From assembly GCA_041183125.1 (NCBI GenBank), contig JBEGMH010000344.1:1-64000 (forward strand): a DNA stretch of 64,000 bases. The letters are read 5' to 3'. This document shows, piece after piece, positions 7,701 to 18,300 of the stretch. Below the pieces are notes generated by a model. That model searched no databases, was not told the DNA's origin, and saw nothing but the letters and a program-made list of their open reading frames with translations. The position numbers and the translations under genes are program-made. The first letter of the stretch is position 1. Each line of letters opens with the position of its first letter. The DNA comes from JADJPL01 sp041183125 (lineage in GTDB: Bacteria; Bacteroidota; Bacteroidia; Chitinophagales; Saprospiraceae).

Positions 7701-8678
7701 ATGGAATATCATGATAATATCCTGGGTACCATTGGCAATACCCCTTTGGTGCGCCTGAACCGGGTCGCCGCTGAACTACCAGCCACCGTACTCATCAAAA
7801 TGGAAACGTTCAACCCCGGGCAGTCCATTAAAGACCGGATGGCTTTAAAAATGGTAGAAGATGCCGAAGCAGCAGGCAAACTGGTGCCGGGAGGGACTAT
7901 CATCGAATGTACTTCCGGCAACACAGGGATGGGGCTCGCCCTGGCAGCAGCGGTGAAAGGCTACCGCTGTGTCTTCACCACCACCGATAAGCAGTCGAAG
8001 GAAAAAATGGACGTCCTCAAGGCGGTAGGGGCTGAAGTGATCGTTTGCCCTACCAACGTCGCTGCCGATGACCCCCGCTCCTACTACTCCGTAGCAAAGC
8101 AGTTGAGCCAGGAAATCCCCAACAGCTACTGGTGCAACCAGTACGACAACCTGTCGAACCGGCAGGCTCATTTTGAGACTACCGGGCCCGAAATATGGCG
8201 CCAGACCGAAGGGCAAATCACCCACCTCGTAGCTGGGGTCGGGACGGGGGGCACGATATCCGGAACCGGACGCTACTTGAAAGCACAAAACCCCAATATT
8301 CAGATCTGGGGTATCGATACCTATGGCTCTGCTTTGAAAAAATTCCACGAGACCCGCCAGTTTGATCCCTCCGAGATATATCCCTATGTCACAGAAGGCA
8401 TCGGGGAAGATATTATCCCGGCCAACATTGATTTCGATATCATTGATCATTTTGAAAAAGTGGGCGATAAAGAAGGGGCGGTGATGGCCCGGCGCCTGGC
8501 CCGGGAAGAAGGTATGCTTTTGGGCTACTCTGCCGGCTCTGCAGTGGCCGGCTTGCTACAGCTTCGGGACCGGCTTAGACCAGGCGATGTGGTGGTCATT
8601 CCCATCCACGACCACGGCTCGCGCTATGTCGGGAAAATCTACAACGACGATTGGATGAGGGAAAAGGGCTTTTTGTAA
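7701..8678 (+). CDS. cysteine synthase family PLP enzyme (CysK/CysM type)
   Basis: This 325-residue fold-type II PLP enzyme has the usual marks. NTPLVRLN comes near the start, NPGQSIKDRMA carries the Schiff-base lysine, ECTSGNTGMGLA is the substrate/PLP loop, and VAGVGTGGTISGTGRYLK is the phosphate-binding glycine loop. It probably makes cysteine from O-acetylserine and sulfide, although cystathionine beta-synthase-type activity cannot be excluded because the two look alike without regulatory CBS domains, which are absent here. It lies 9 nt after the LysM gene, and the M16 peptidase pair follows after 70 bp. It is cytoplasmic. Confidence 0.88.
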   Translation: MEYHDNILGTIGNTPLVRLNRVAAELPATVLIKMETFNPGQSIKDRMALKMVEDAEAAGKLVPGGTIIECTSGNTGMGLALAAAVKGYRCVFTTTDKQSKEKMDVLKAVGAEVIVCPTNVAADDPRSYYSVAKQLSQEIPNSYWCNQYDNLSNRQAHFETTGPEIWRQTEGQITHLVAGVGTGGTISGTGRYLKAQNPNIQIWGIDTYGSALKKFHETRQFDPSEIYPYVTEGIGEDIIPANIDFDIIDHFEKVGDKEGAVMARRLAREEGMLLGYSAGSAVAGLLQLRDRLRPGDVVVIPIHDHGSRYVGKIYNDDWMREKGFL

Positions 8679-8748
8679 AAAGGAACCCTGCGACAAAACG
8701 AATTTTTCATGTCCTCATTTTTTATAAAAAAATTAAAACCAAATTATT

Positions 8749-10113
8749 ATGAATAGTTTTTTCAAAAAATTACTCTGGATAAGCGGGTTGTGGGGCGTCG
8801 CTGCCCCCGGGTTCGCACAGGGCCAACTGACCCTGAAGCACGAAATCCACAAGTTGCCCAATGGGTTGACCGTTCTCCTGCACGAAGACCACACGACGCC
8901 CATGATCGCGGTGGATGTTTGGTACCATGTAGGGTCAGGCTACGAAAAGCCCGGGCGTACCGGTTTCGCGCATCTGTTTGAGCACATCATGTTCGAAGGT
9001 TCCGGCAATGTCAAAGAGGGCGATTTCGACAACCTTCTGGAAAGCGTTGGCGGCAGCAACAATGGCTCTACGACGACCGACCGCACCAACTACTACGAAA
9101 CGCTTCCTTCCAATGCCCTGGACGTAGCCCTGTTCCTGGAGTCCGACCGCATGGGGTATCTGCTCAAGGCCATGTCGCAGGGCAAGTTAGACGGGCAACG
9201 CGATGTGGTAAAAAACGAACGCCGCCAAAGCTATGAAAACCGCCCCTATGGCCTGGCCTATCAAACCCTGGTAGAAAACCTGTACCCGGAAAACCATCCC
9301 TACCACTGGCCTACCATCGGCTACATGGACGATTTGAGCGCCGCTTCTGTGGAAGATGTATCCGAGTTTTTCAAAAAGTACTATGCCCCCAACAACGCCG
9401 TATTGACGATCGCGGGCGATATAGACCCCAAACAAGCGCTGGAACGGGTAAAGTATTGGTTTTCTGAAATCCCCGCCGGCGCGCCCGTCCTGCGCCCCAA
9501 TGCCCAGAACTTTGAGCTGGAAGCCTCTAAATACCTCACCCTGGAAGATAAGGTGCAACTGCCCCGCCTCTACCTGGTCTATCCTACCCCGGCCGTCTTC
9601 GCTCCCGGCGATGCCGAACTGGATGTCGTGGCCAGCGTCCTCTCAGGCGGCAAAACATCGCGGCTGTACCAAAAACTGGTCTATGAACTGGGTATCGCCC
9701 AAAACGTGAGCGCCTTCCAGAGCTCTTCAGCCCTGGGGTCTATGTTTATGGTCACCGTTACCGCCCGACCGGGCCATACCCTCGATGAGATCCAGCGGAT
9801 AGTAGATGAAGAAATAGCGGCCCTACAGCAAGCCCCGCCTTCCGACCGCGAACTACAGCGCGTCATCAACCAGAAGGAGTCTTCTTTCCTGAGCGAATCG
9901 CAGTCCCTGCTCGGCAAAGCCGAAGCGCTCCAAAACTACTATTACCTCACCGGAAACCCCGACTGGGCCAACGAGGACCTGAACCGCTACAAAGCCCTCT
10001 CCCCCGGCGATGTCAGCACCGCCGCCCGCCATTTTCTCCACAAAGACAAGCGGCTTGTGCTCAGCGTAGTACCCAGCGGGCAGACCCAGTTAGCGGCTAC
10101 CCGTCAGAAGTAA
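8749..10113 (+). CDS. M16 family zinc peptidase, catalytic member
   Basis: This 454-residue pitrilysin-family peptidase has a signal peptide ending near GFAQG (about residue 24), so it acts in the periplasm or at the envelope. The inverted zinc motif HLFEH is complete (H75, E78, H79), with the downstream glutamate in NERRQSYENRPYG as third ligand. The second, inactive half carries FAPGDAELDVVASVLSGGKTSRLYQKL. It is followed, after an intergenic repeat, by a second M16 gene lacking the zinc motif. Such active/inactive pairs form one heterodimer in related bacteria. Substrates are probably short peptides, but this is inference from the family. Confidence 0.92.
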   Translation: MNSFFKKLLWISGLWGVAAPGFAQGQLTLKHEIHKLPNGLTVLLHEDHTTPMIAVDVWYHVGSGYEKPGRTGFAHLFEHIMFEGSGNVKEGDFDNLLESVGGSNNGSTTTDRTNYYETLPSNALDVALFLESDRMGYLLKAMSQGKLDGQRDVVKNERRQSYENRPYGLAYQTLVENLYPENHPYHWPTIGYMDDLSAASVEDVSEFFKKYYAPNNAVLTIAGDIDPKQALERVKYWFSEIPAGAPVLRPNAQNFELEASKYLTLEDKVQLPRLYLVYPTPAVFAPGDAELDVVASVLSGGKTSRLYQKLVYELGIAQNVSAFQSSSALGSMFMVTVTARPGHTLDEIQRIVDEEIAALQQAPPSDRELQRVINQKESSFLSESQSLLGKAEALQNYYYLTGNPDWANEDLNRYKALSPGDVSTAARHFLHKDKRLVLSVVPSGQTQLAATRQK

Positions 10114-10202
10114 AGACCTGTTATCAGACGGGTGGCGAGGAGAACGGTCGGGATATGAAAAAGCCCTTTCCGTTATCCTCTCCGATCCTTCGAAAGAAAT
10201 CT
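10114..10202 (+). repeat. intergenic quasi-palindromic repeat, copy 2
   Basis: It begins at the base after the stop codon of the first M16 gene (AGACCTG) and ends at GAAATCT. The centre has ATGAAAAAGCCCTTTCC. It is a diverged copy lying between two genes of one apparent operon. Confidence 0.55.
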
Positions 10203-10229
10203 ATTCTTTATTTTAAATAGATTGCAATT

Positions 10230-11681
10230 ATGAAAAATATTATATTGTTTTTTTGTTTTATAACAATATTTTCAACTGTTTCCCCTGCTCTGGCACAAAC
10301 GCCCGACCGCTCGACCTATCCCAAGCCTGGGGACTTGCGGCCGCTCCAGATCCCCGGCGTCCAGACCTTCCGGCTGGCCAACGGTTTGCCTGTTTATCTA
10401 GTTGAAAAACAAGACCTGCCCATCGTTCAGATGATTTTTTCGTTCAACGGGGGAAGCGTATACGATCCTGCCGACAAGCCCGGCGTAGCCGCTATGACGG
10501 CCGACTTGATGGACGAAGGTGCCGGCAAACGCTCTGCGCTGGAATTGGCGGATGAAATCAGTTTTTTGGGCATTCAACTTGGTGCAGGAGCGGGTAGGGA
10601 GAACCTGTCCGTCTCTTTGTTTTCGCCGGTGTCCAAGCTCCAGCAAGCCCTGCCCCTGTTGGGGGATATCCTTCTGCGCCCTACTTTTGACGAAAAAGAA
10701 CTGGATCGCAAACGCACGGAAGGCATCGTGCGCATCGCGCAAGCCCACGATGAGGCGCGTATCATCGCTTCGACTGCCTTTAACCAGCTTGTCTATGGCA
10801 CGGGCCACCCCTACTCTACCCCTGCCGGTGGCACGGAAGCCTCCCTCAAAGCGATGCGCACAGAGGATCTGATCCAGCACCATAAAATGCACATCCATCC
10901 CAATAACGGATACTTAGTGATTGCCGGTGCTATCTCAAAAGCCCAGGCTGAAGCGGAGCTGGGTATGCTTTTGAAAGACTGGAAAGGCGGGGCCCTGGCC
11001 TCAAAAGCCATCCCGGAGGTACCAAAACCCAAAGGCGTGCAAGTATATCTCATCGACAAGCCGGGTGCGGCGCAATCAGAGCTCCGGTTTGGCCACCCCG
11101 GCGTTGCCCGCAGTACACCCGATTACTTCCCCATCGAAGTCATGAACACCATCCTGGGCGCATCCTTCACTTCCCGACTCAACACCAATATCCGCGAAGT
11201 ACACGGCTATGCCTACGGGGCAGGGTCAGCATTCTCCATGCTCCGTGGAAAAGGTATCTTCCTGGCATCTTCTTCCGTACAGACCGATGCCACCGACAAG
11301 GCCATCGGCGAGTTTTTTAAAGAATTCAATGCGATAAAGGAAATTCAAGCGGAAGAACTGGACAAAGCCCGCAACTACCTCGCCCTCGGCTATCCTTCCA
11401 ACTTTGAATCCATTGAGGCCATAGCCGAGCAGGTTTCCGACGTCTATTACTACAATCTCCCCGAAAATTTTCTCAACCAATACATTGGGAATGTACTGAA
11501 AGTGAGCGAGGCGGATGTAGAACGCGTAGCGAAGACCTATATTGATCCGCGCAATATGGTGCTCGTCGTCGTCGGGGACCTATCCAAGATCGAAGCCGGC
11601 ATCAAGGCCATGAAGCCCGGGAAGATCAACTACCTGACCAAAGAGCAAGTCCTGGGGCCGGTGCCCGTTTCTCCCAAATAG
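10230..11681 (+). CDS. M16 family peptidase homologue, non-catalytic partner
   Basis: This 483-residue M16-fold protein has a signal peptide (about 1-23, ending ALAQT). At the place of HxxEH the sequence reads GVAAMTADLMDEGAGKRS, so the zinc ligands are missing. The C-terminal half keeps the features of the substrate-binding subunit: FTSRLNTNIREVHGYAYGAG and LGYPSNFESIEAIAEQ. It sits directly after the catalytic M16 gene, and in related systems the inactive chain supplies the arginine/tyrosine substrate contacts of a heterodimer. The repeat between the two genes may affect their relative expression. Its stop lies one base from the stop of the convergent PorE-like gene. Confidence 0.88.
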   Translation: MKNIILFFCFITIFSTVSPALAQTPDRSTYPKPGDLRPLQIPGVQTFRLANGLPVYLVEKQDLPIVQMIFSFNGGSVYDPADKPGVAAMTADLMDEGAGKRSALELADEISFLGIQLGAGAGRENLSVSLFSPVSKLQQALPLLGDILLRPTFDEKELDRKRTEGIVRIAQAHDEARIIASTAFNQLVYGTGHPYSTPAGGTEASLKAMRTEDLIQHHKMHIHPNNGYLVIAGAISKAQAEAELGMLLKDWKGGALASKAIPEVPKPKGVQVYLIDKPGAAQSELRFGHPGVARSTPDYFPIEVMNTILGASFTSRLNTNIREVHGYAYGAGSAFSMLRGKGIFLASSSVQTDATDKAIGEFFKEFNAIKEIQAEELDKARNYLALGYPSNFESIEAIAEQVSDVYYYNLPENFLNQYIGNVLKVSEADVERVAKTYIDPRNMVLVVVGDLSKIEAGIKAMKPGKINYLTKEQVLGPVPVSPK

Positions 11682-11682
11682 C

Positions 11683-14061
11683 CTAAGGTATCCTAACCAG
11701 AACGCCGTTGCGTTCCTGCACGATAAACGCATCTTTGAACCCTGCCTGCTTAGCGGTAGGCAGGGTTCTTCGCGCTTCGTCCAATGAGAAGAAGCCGGTG
11801 ATGAGTTTTATGGTCAATTTGCCCTTGATCCGGTCCACGATAGGGCCGATCAGGCTGGCCCTTGCTGCGTCGAAGTAGTTCACGTTCGAGTAAGCCCCCA
11901 ACTGGATCATGATCTGCCCATCCGGACTTTGGGGTTCGATGGGCTTGGAGAGGATAGGATCGGGTCTGAGCGGGGTATTGGAGGTGACCGGGGTACCGCT
12001 TTCCGCGACGACAAACGCACCGGCATAGCCATATCGCTTCACCTGGGCTACTCTTGCGGTAGCTTCTTCCCTTGTTTTGAACGGTCCTACCCGCACCTTA
12101 TACGCCCCTTTATCCAGGACGGAATACACGTTGCCCACTGCTTTCAAGGCAGTATATTTGGACATTTCAGGGATCATCCCCATGGAGGCGACCTGTACCG
12201 AAAAACCCGCCATGGTCCGTGGTATATTCCCATTATCCCGGTCGGGGATAACCGTTGGGCCAGGATTGCCAGTAGTACTGCTGAGATACATGGTGCCGAG
12301 CAGGTTTCTATCTTGCCCTGTGAGGGTGTTTACTGATTTCGTATATTCCTGGTACCCACGGGGGGCGCAGCTAATCGAGTAGGTAGTATTAGGAACCAGG
12401 GCCAGGGAATATTTCCCCCCGAAGTCCGTCACCGCTTGGAGGATAATGCCCTGGGCCATGTTGCTGGCATACACCTCTACCCCTGCCAAAGGCCTGTTTG
12501 TAGCCCTGTCGAGGACCAGGCCCTGGTAGGACATTCCAGCCCCTGACCCCGTGCGGGCCAGTGCGACTTCTATATCCCGGCCGGCCGCTGTATTGCTGGC
12601 GGAGACGGGGACCCTGACTTCCTGGAATCCCGCCATCGTGACGAGCACCGAGCAGTTCAGACTAGTGCCTAAGGGCAGGGGGCATTGTCCCAGGTTATCG
12701 GAATAGAGGATTTTCCGCTGCCCGGCGCAATCGGATAGATCCACGGTTGCCCCTTGTATGGGCATCCTATCGGCAGCGTTGACGATGCGGAGCATCATCG
12801 TTGTCTCTCCGCCCTTGTGGATGTGGTACAAGTCCTCTTTTCCGCGTCCACCTGGGCGATTAGACACGAAGAGACCGTAATTTTTGAAGCTATCGAAGAT
12901 AAAGCCGTAATCGTCCCTGCTCGAGTTAATGGGCATACCGACGTTGGCAACTTTCGTCCAGCGACCGTCGCCCGATTCGGCCATGAAGATATCCATGCCC
13001 CCGAAGCCCGCGTGCCAGTCGGAGGAGAAATATAGATTTGTACCGTCGAAGTAGGGGCTTATTTCATTGCCCGGGGTATTCACTACCGGGCCCAGGTTGA
13101 TGGGTTTGGACCATGCGCCCTCTTCGAGGTAGGAAATATAGAGATCATACCCCCCGAAGCCGTCTGGGCGGTCGCTTGCGAAGAACAGGGCGGAGCCATC
13201 GCTGGTAAAAGCAGGGTAGCCCGTACGGCCACCTGAATTGTGTATAAAGGAGCGTTCGTTGACCCAGTCCCCCTCATTGTTTATATCTGCCAGGAAAATG
13301 CTGAGTTGGGAGTCATTATCCGGGACTTGTCGGACGCCGTCCACAAAATTATTTTTGGTATAGGCCACCTTCCTGCCGTCGGCGGTGAAAGAAGCTGGTC
13401 CTTCGCCGTTTCCCGGAGTGGAGGTTTTCATTATAGCGGCGGGCTGTAGGTACCCATCGGCCCCGAGGCGGGAGATATAGAACTGGCTTCGGGAGACCCC
13501 GTCCCAACTGCTATTTGAGCGTTGTATATCGGTACGGGAGGAGGAGAAAACGGCTTGTTCCCTGTAAAAAGCCGGCCCAAAATCAGCGGCCAGGGAGTTC
13601 ACGCGTTCCTCGACCACTGCGTAGTCGCTTGGCACAGCGCGTTGCGCCAGGGCAAAATCGCAAGACTGGGCAAAGTGGTTGCCTTTGGTGGGATCGGTGC
13701 GCGCATACTGGAGGAAATAGCTTTTTGCCTCTTCGTAGCGCCCAAGGGCTTTGAGTACGATGCCGAATTGTAGGAAAACGCGTGCGTCTACCGTCTCCTG
13801 GCGCGCCAGCTTGACCAGGTAGTCGGCGGCCTCGTCCATGTTGTTCAGGTTGGCGTAGCAAAGCGCAATTTTTTCGAGCGCTTCCATTTCATCGCCTTTG
13901 CGGGAGAGGACTTCTTTGTAGCTTTCGATGGCCTGGGTGTAGGCTTTGAGTGCAAACTGGTCGTTCGCTTTTCGGAGGGACTGGCGATAGTTTTGCCCGT
14001 AGAGATGAAGGGCGCTGAACGCCGCGATGGCAAGGGTCAGGACAATTTTCCGGAATTTCAT
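11683..14061 (-). CDS. PorE-like TPR/PD40 envelope protein with tandem SPOR domains
   Basis: This 792-residue exported protein begins with a signal peptide ending near LYGQN. TPR-type helices follow (about 25-150: AIESYKEVLSRKGDEMEALE and similar), then PD40/WD40-like beta-propeller repeats (about 200-430: GYPAFTSDGSALFFASDRPD, ISPYFDGTNLYFSSDWHAGF, YGFIFDSFKNYGLFVSNRPG). Two carboxypeptidase-regulatory-like beta domains follow (about 440-520 and 530-620). Two SPOR domains end it: FSVQVASMG...VRVGPFKTREEA (about 630-700) and IMIQLGAYSN... to the C-terminus. PorE of the T9SS has TPR, propeller, regulatory domain and OmpA. Here tandem SPOR takes the place of OmpA as the peptidoglycan-binding end. 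It is downstream of the SprB-like and PorP/SprF-like genes on the same strand, so a link to type-B secretion is likely. Confidence 0.75.
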   Translation of the reverse strand: MKFRKIVLTLAIAAFSALHLYGQNYRQSLRKANDQFALKAYTQAIESYKEVLSRKGDEMEALEKIALCYANLNNMDEAADYLVKLARQETVDARVFLQFGIVLKALGRYEEAKSYFLQYARTDPTKGNHFAQSCDFALAQRAVPSDYAVVEERVNSLAADFGPAFYREQAVFSSSRTDIQRSNSSWDGVSRSQFYISRLGADGYLQPAAIMKTSTPGNGEGPASFTADGRKVAYTKNNFVDGVRQVPDNDSQLSIFLADINNEGDWVNERSFIHNSGGRTGYPAFTSDGSALFFASDRPDGFGGYDLYISYLEEGAWSKPINLGPVVNTPGNEISPYFDGTNLYFSSDWHAGFGGMDIFMAESGDGRWTKVANVGMPINSSRDDYGFIFDSFKNYGLFVSNRPGGRGKEDLYHIHKGGETTMMLRIVNAADRMPIQGATVDLSDCAGQRKILYSDNLGQCPLPLGTSLNCSVLVTMAGFQEVRVPVSASNTAAGRDIEVALARTGSGAGMSYQGLVLDRATNRPLAGVEVYASNMAQGIILQAVTDFGGKYSLALVPNTTYSISCAPRGYQEYTKSVNTLTGQDRNLLGTMYLSSTTGNPGPTVIPDRDNGNIPRTMAGFSVQVASMGMIPEMSKYTALKAVGNVYSVLDKGAYKVRVGPFKTREEATARVAQVKRYGYAGAFVVAESGTPVTSNTPLRPDPILSKPIEPQSPDGQIMIQLGAYSNVNYFDAARASLIGPIVDRIKGKLTIKLITGFFSLDEARRTLPTAKQAGFKDAFIVQERNGVLVRIP

Positions 14062-14084
14062 AGCGGGATGGGTGTCAAATACTG

Positions 14085-14161
14085 AGACTGGTTGCGGGAA
14101 AAGTCGTCAAGAGCACAAAAGATACCTCTTTTTCACCTTTCCGACCCCTCGGAACGAGTCT
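14085..14161 (+). repeat. intergenic quasi-palindromic repeat, copy 3
   Basis: Ends are AGACTGGTTGCGGG and GGAACGAGTCT, and the core is AAAAGATACCTCTTTTTC. It lies between the PorP-like and PorE-like genes. Its best alignment is on the plus strand, opposite to the flanking genes, unlike most copies. Confidence 0.65.
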
Positions 14162-14251
14162 GTTAAATAATATGGTACATCATCTTACCCAAAAGTACTA
14201 TTATTTTAATACACATCCCGGAGATTTTTACAATCCATCGTCTACAACGGG

Positions 14252-15322
14252 TCAGTATCTGGGGCAGCGCACCTTATAGCGCTCTTTGGCAGGCTGCAGG
14301 TACATCAGGGACACTTCAAATGCCCCCCGGTTGTAGTTCGACCTTCGCAGGGGCGACATGGTAATATCATAGCTCAGGCCCAGGTTCCAGCGCCCGGTCT
14401 CGAAGATGGCGCCCAACGCCAGCGATTCCGGTGCCGGTGGGGCGGAGGATTCCCCCCGGTTGGAAAAGTGGGCCCACAGTCCGCTGCGCAAGGCGATTTC
14501 GTTCCAGTACCGATTGGTATACCGAACACTTCCTCCCAGGGTAATGCTGGAAGCAGGGCCTTGTTTGGCCAATAACAACAACGGCAACAAAGACACGGGT
14601 TTGGCGAGCGGCCATTCCCCTCCGAGGTGGAGCGTGTATTTCCGGTATAGGTTTGACCCGGGTTCGCCTAAAAAAGAAAGGGTGGGTTCCAGCACATGCT
14701 GGGCGGCCACCCCAGCAAAAACACTTTTGCCCTCGTCCATGACAGAGTACCATAACAGACCGAGATTGAGATCCGGGACTACGGCGCTTCGATTCCCACT
14801 GACGTTTTCCCCCGAAGCCTGGTTGAGGTCCACCGAGTTAGAGGCCCTATCGTATTGGTTGGAAAACCAGAGCTGGTTTACGCCGATGGTATGCTGTTCC
14901 AGGCCCCCTTGAAACCCGGCCACCAGGTACTGGGAGGCGCGGTTGCGGCGGTCGGCCCCGAGCTGTTTGAGGAAAGATGCCCCGAAAGATGCCATTGCCC
15001 TTTTATATGGGCCGGGGCCTGCTTCGTCCTGCAAGACGTGTAGTCCCAGCGACACATAATCGCGGCGAACCACGCGGAAGCGGTTCTCGAAGCTGCCGGA
15101 GAACGTGCGGAAGGGGCTTTCTGCCAGAAAAGCGGGATACAGCACCCGATAATTGAGTGCGGCCCTGAACCTTCCTTCAAACACACCGTTCAAGGCGGGA
15201 TTTACCTGCAGAGGTGCCGCATACACCTGCGAAAAGCGGGGATCCTGCGCCAGGGCACTGCTTGCGTTGAGCAAAGCTATGGCGAAGATGAACAGCCAAC
15301 CCTTTCCTTTCATGTCCAGCAT
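14252..15322 (-). CDS. PorP/SprF family outer-membrane protein
   Basis: This 356-residue protein has a signal peptide ending at SALAQDPRFSQ, and the family opening QDPRFSQVYAAPLQVNPAL follows directly. Alternating beta-barrel strands and the typical ending KVRCPRY complete the match. PorP/SprF proteins sit in the outer membrane and are needed to export or hold particular T9SS type-B substrates such as SprB. Here it begins 6 nt after the stop of a SprB-like gene, the known pairing. An alternative start at 15313 (MKGKGW) is equally plausible. The PorE-like gene follows after 190 bp that contain repeat copy 3. Confidence 0.88.
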   Translation of the reverse strand: MLDMKGKGWLFIFAIALLNASSALAQDPRFSQVYAAPLQVNPALNGVFEGRFRAALNYRVLYPAFLAESPFRTFSGSFENRFRVVRRDYVSLGLHVLQDEAGPGPYKRAMASFGASFLKQLGADRRNRASQYLVAGFQGGLEQHTIGVNQLWFSNQYDRASNSVDLNQASGENVSGNRSAVVPDLNLGLLWYSVMDEGKSVFAGVAAQHVLEPTLSFLGEPGSNLYRKYTLHLGGEWPLAKPVSLLPLLLLAKQGPASSITLGGSVRYTNRYWNEIALRSGLWAHFSNRGESSAPPAPESLALGAIFETGRWNLGLSYDITMSPLRRSNYNRGAFEVSLMYLQPAKERYKVRCPRY

Positions 15323-15328
15323 TTTTAT

Positions 15329-18300
15329 TTATCGCAAAAGCGTCGTTTGGCCCCTGCGGGATTCTTTATAGCCATCTATATATTCGGCGTCCAGTCGCCA
15401 GACAAATAGTCCGGGGTTTAGGGGCTGCCCTCTGAAGGTGCCATCCCAACCTATGCCCGCATCGTTTGTAAAAAAGTCTTTCGCCTCATATACCAGTTGC
15501 CCCCAGCGGTCGAACACTTGAAAGACGAGGATGCGGGTCCCGTTCAGCCCATGTACGAGCAGCAGGTCGTTCGCGCCATCGCCATTGGGGGAGAACCCGG
15601 TGGGAACGAGTATATCGCGCTCTTTTCCAACATTTACCGTTACCCGGTCGGAGGCTTCGCAGCCGACGCTGTCTATGCCGTTCAGTTCATAGGAAATAGT
15701 ATTTTGAGGGAACGACCGTGGGGCCGCACAGCCCGTGCAACTAAGCGTACCCGGATAGGGCTCGGACCAGGTAAAGACTACTCGGCCCTGGGCACCGGTG
15801 GCACTGGCTTTTAACGTCAAGGTATCCCCTAACTTGATCCGGTAGCTGTCCAAGCCGGCGTCTACGACGAATGCGGGAGGGCTCTTTACTTCGGCACGTT
15901 CAAAACTTTGGCATCCGTTACCGTCCCGCACGTACACGTCGTAATTGCCGGCTACGAGTCCAATCAAGGCAGGTACGAGTTTGAAATCCTTGCCGTTGAG
16001 GCTGTACGAGTACGGGGGTTTGCCGCCTGATGCCACGACATTTATCTGTCCGTCGCTTGCCCCGAAACAGGTAGTCGGGACCGCACTTAGCCCGATGGCC
16101 AACTTACTGCTTGGGACGAGTTCGGTTTGGGCCAGAGCGGTGCAGTTCTTCGAATCGGTCAGCGTCAACTGGTATGTTCCTGCCAGGAGGTTCTTGCGTT
16201 CAAAGCCGCTTCCCCCGTCGTTCCACGCAATTTTATATGGTCCTACGCCTCCCCCTGCCTGTACCTGGATAGAACCGGTGGCATCGCCGAAGCAGCGGTT
16301 ATTGCCCAGTACAAATGCCGCGCTCAGTTGTGGAGGGTGCGCAATTTCAATCTTCCCCTCTCCAAAGCAACCGAATTCATCCGTGACGACAACGCGGTAA
16401 GTGCCTTGGGATAGGCCGGAAACGACCTGGCCGGAAACAGAAGTCAGGGGCAGTTCCCAGCGATAGGTAAACACTTTGCTTTCTGCCCGCACAGAGGCCA
16501 CCCAGGCCTTACCGTCACTGCCGCCGAAGCAGGTGGCATCGGTTTTTTCAAGCGTTGGCTGTATGGGGATCGGCTGGCGGAGAAAACGGCTGGTGATGGC
16601 CTGGCAGCCCTGTGGGTCGGTCACCGTGACGGTGTATTCCTGATCTCCCCGCAAGTTGGCGATGGCAATCCCCGAAGCGCCGTTGCTCCATTTGAACGCA
16701 TAGCGGCTAAAATCCACCGCTGGGCGGCCTTTCACAAAGTTGATACCTATACGGCCATTGCTCCCGCCAAAACAATTCGGTGTGTTCACGATCAGGTTAG
16801 GCTCCATTTCCGGCAGGTCTTTTAGCTGGATGGCAGCATTCGCCGTACACCCTTTTATATCGGTTACCGTCAGGGCATAGCGGGTAGAATCCAGTCCGCT
16901 CAACTCGGCTGCCGTGGCCCCATGGGCCCATTGGAAAAAGTACTCCGGACCGGTACCGCCGTTGGCAAGGGCTTTCACCTTGTTTTTCTTCTCCCCGTAA
17001 CAGCCCGATTCGGTCTGCTGGAGGTCCAGGCGGAGGGGTTCTTCCGGTTCCCTCACCAAGGCTTGTGCGAAAACGCGACACCCTTTTTTATCGGTTACGC
17101 TCAGCGCATATTGGCCCGAGGCCAGGTTGTTGATAAAGGAACTCGTTGCTGTTCGACCGCTCCAGGAGTAGGAATAGGGTGCTGTCCCTCCTGAGGGAGT
17201 AGCGCTGACCCCTCCATCCGTTCCACCATAGCAACTCACTTCTTTGGCGGCTAAGTTGACGGACAGGGCGTCGGGCTCAGGCACCACGACGGTATCTTTC
17301 AACAAGCAACCTCTGGCATCTTGTATACTCAGTACGACAGGGCCGCCCCCGAGCATGGTCGCCAGGGGACCGACCTGCCCCAGGGGATCGTTCCAGGAAT
17401 AGCGATAAGGGATGGTACCGCCATTGGCGTAGGCCCAGACTTCGCCGCTCCGTCTGCCGTTGCAATCCACCGGGACGATAGAAAAGGAATCTATCCGAAG
17501 CGCTGCGGGTGCCGCCAGTTGTACACATTCTTTAGTTTGGCAGTTTGCCCCGTCGCTCACCGTTACGCAGTAGTATCCCGCGCCGAGTAGGGCCAGGGTA
17601 TCCCGCCCGGCACCGGTGGACCAGGCGTAGCGATAGTTGCCATCCCCGCCGCTCACCCGTGCAGAGATACGCCCGTCGGCTTTGTCAAAACAACTCGGTG
17701 CCGCCGTTTGAAGCACTGCATTCAGAGGTTGGGGTTCTTGTAAGGAGATGGTATCGGTGGCGGTGCAGCCCAGGCTGTCAGAAGCAGTAAGCACGTACCT
17801 TCCCGAACCAAGCCCGCTGATCGAGTCGCCCACTGCCCCACTATTCCATTCAAAGCGAAGGCGCCGCGAGGTATTACCCGCTGTTGCCATGAGCGCTCCG
17901 TTTTTTTCACCAAAGCAACGGATAGGGCTTTTTACCTGTATCCTAGCCCCGATGGCCGCTGCTTCCCCAATCGCAAAGAAAACGGTATCGGCGCAGTTGT
18001 TTTGATCAATCGCAACGGCAAAATAGTCTCCGGCCACCAAATTCTCAAAAATGCCGTCTTGAGAAAGGTTCCCCGTGCCGTTCAGTTGATACGAATACGG
18101 CGGGAAGCCTCCTGCGGCTGAAAGGAGTGCCGCACCGGAATTCCCTCCAAAGCAAAGGGCATCCTGTTTTTGTTTCACCAAGGCAGCAATCGTACAGGGC
18201 TCGTAGATACACCCCACAACCCCTGTGCGCACCCCGCAGAACAGGGCATTGCTGTCGGGCACTGCTTCGACCGCCAGGCGCAGGGCATCTCCGGAGGCAT

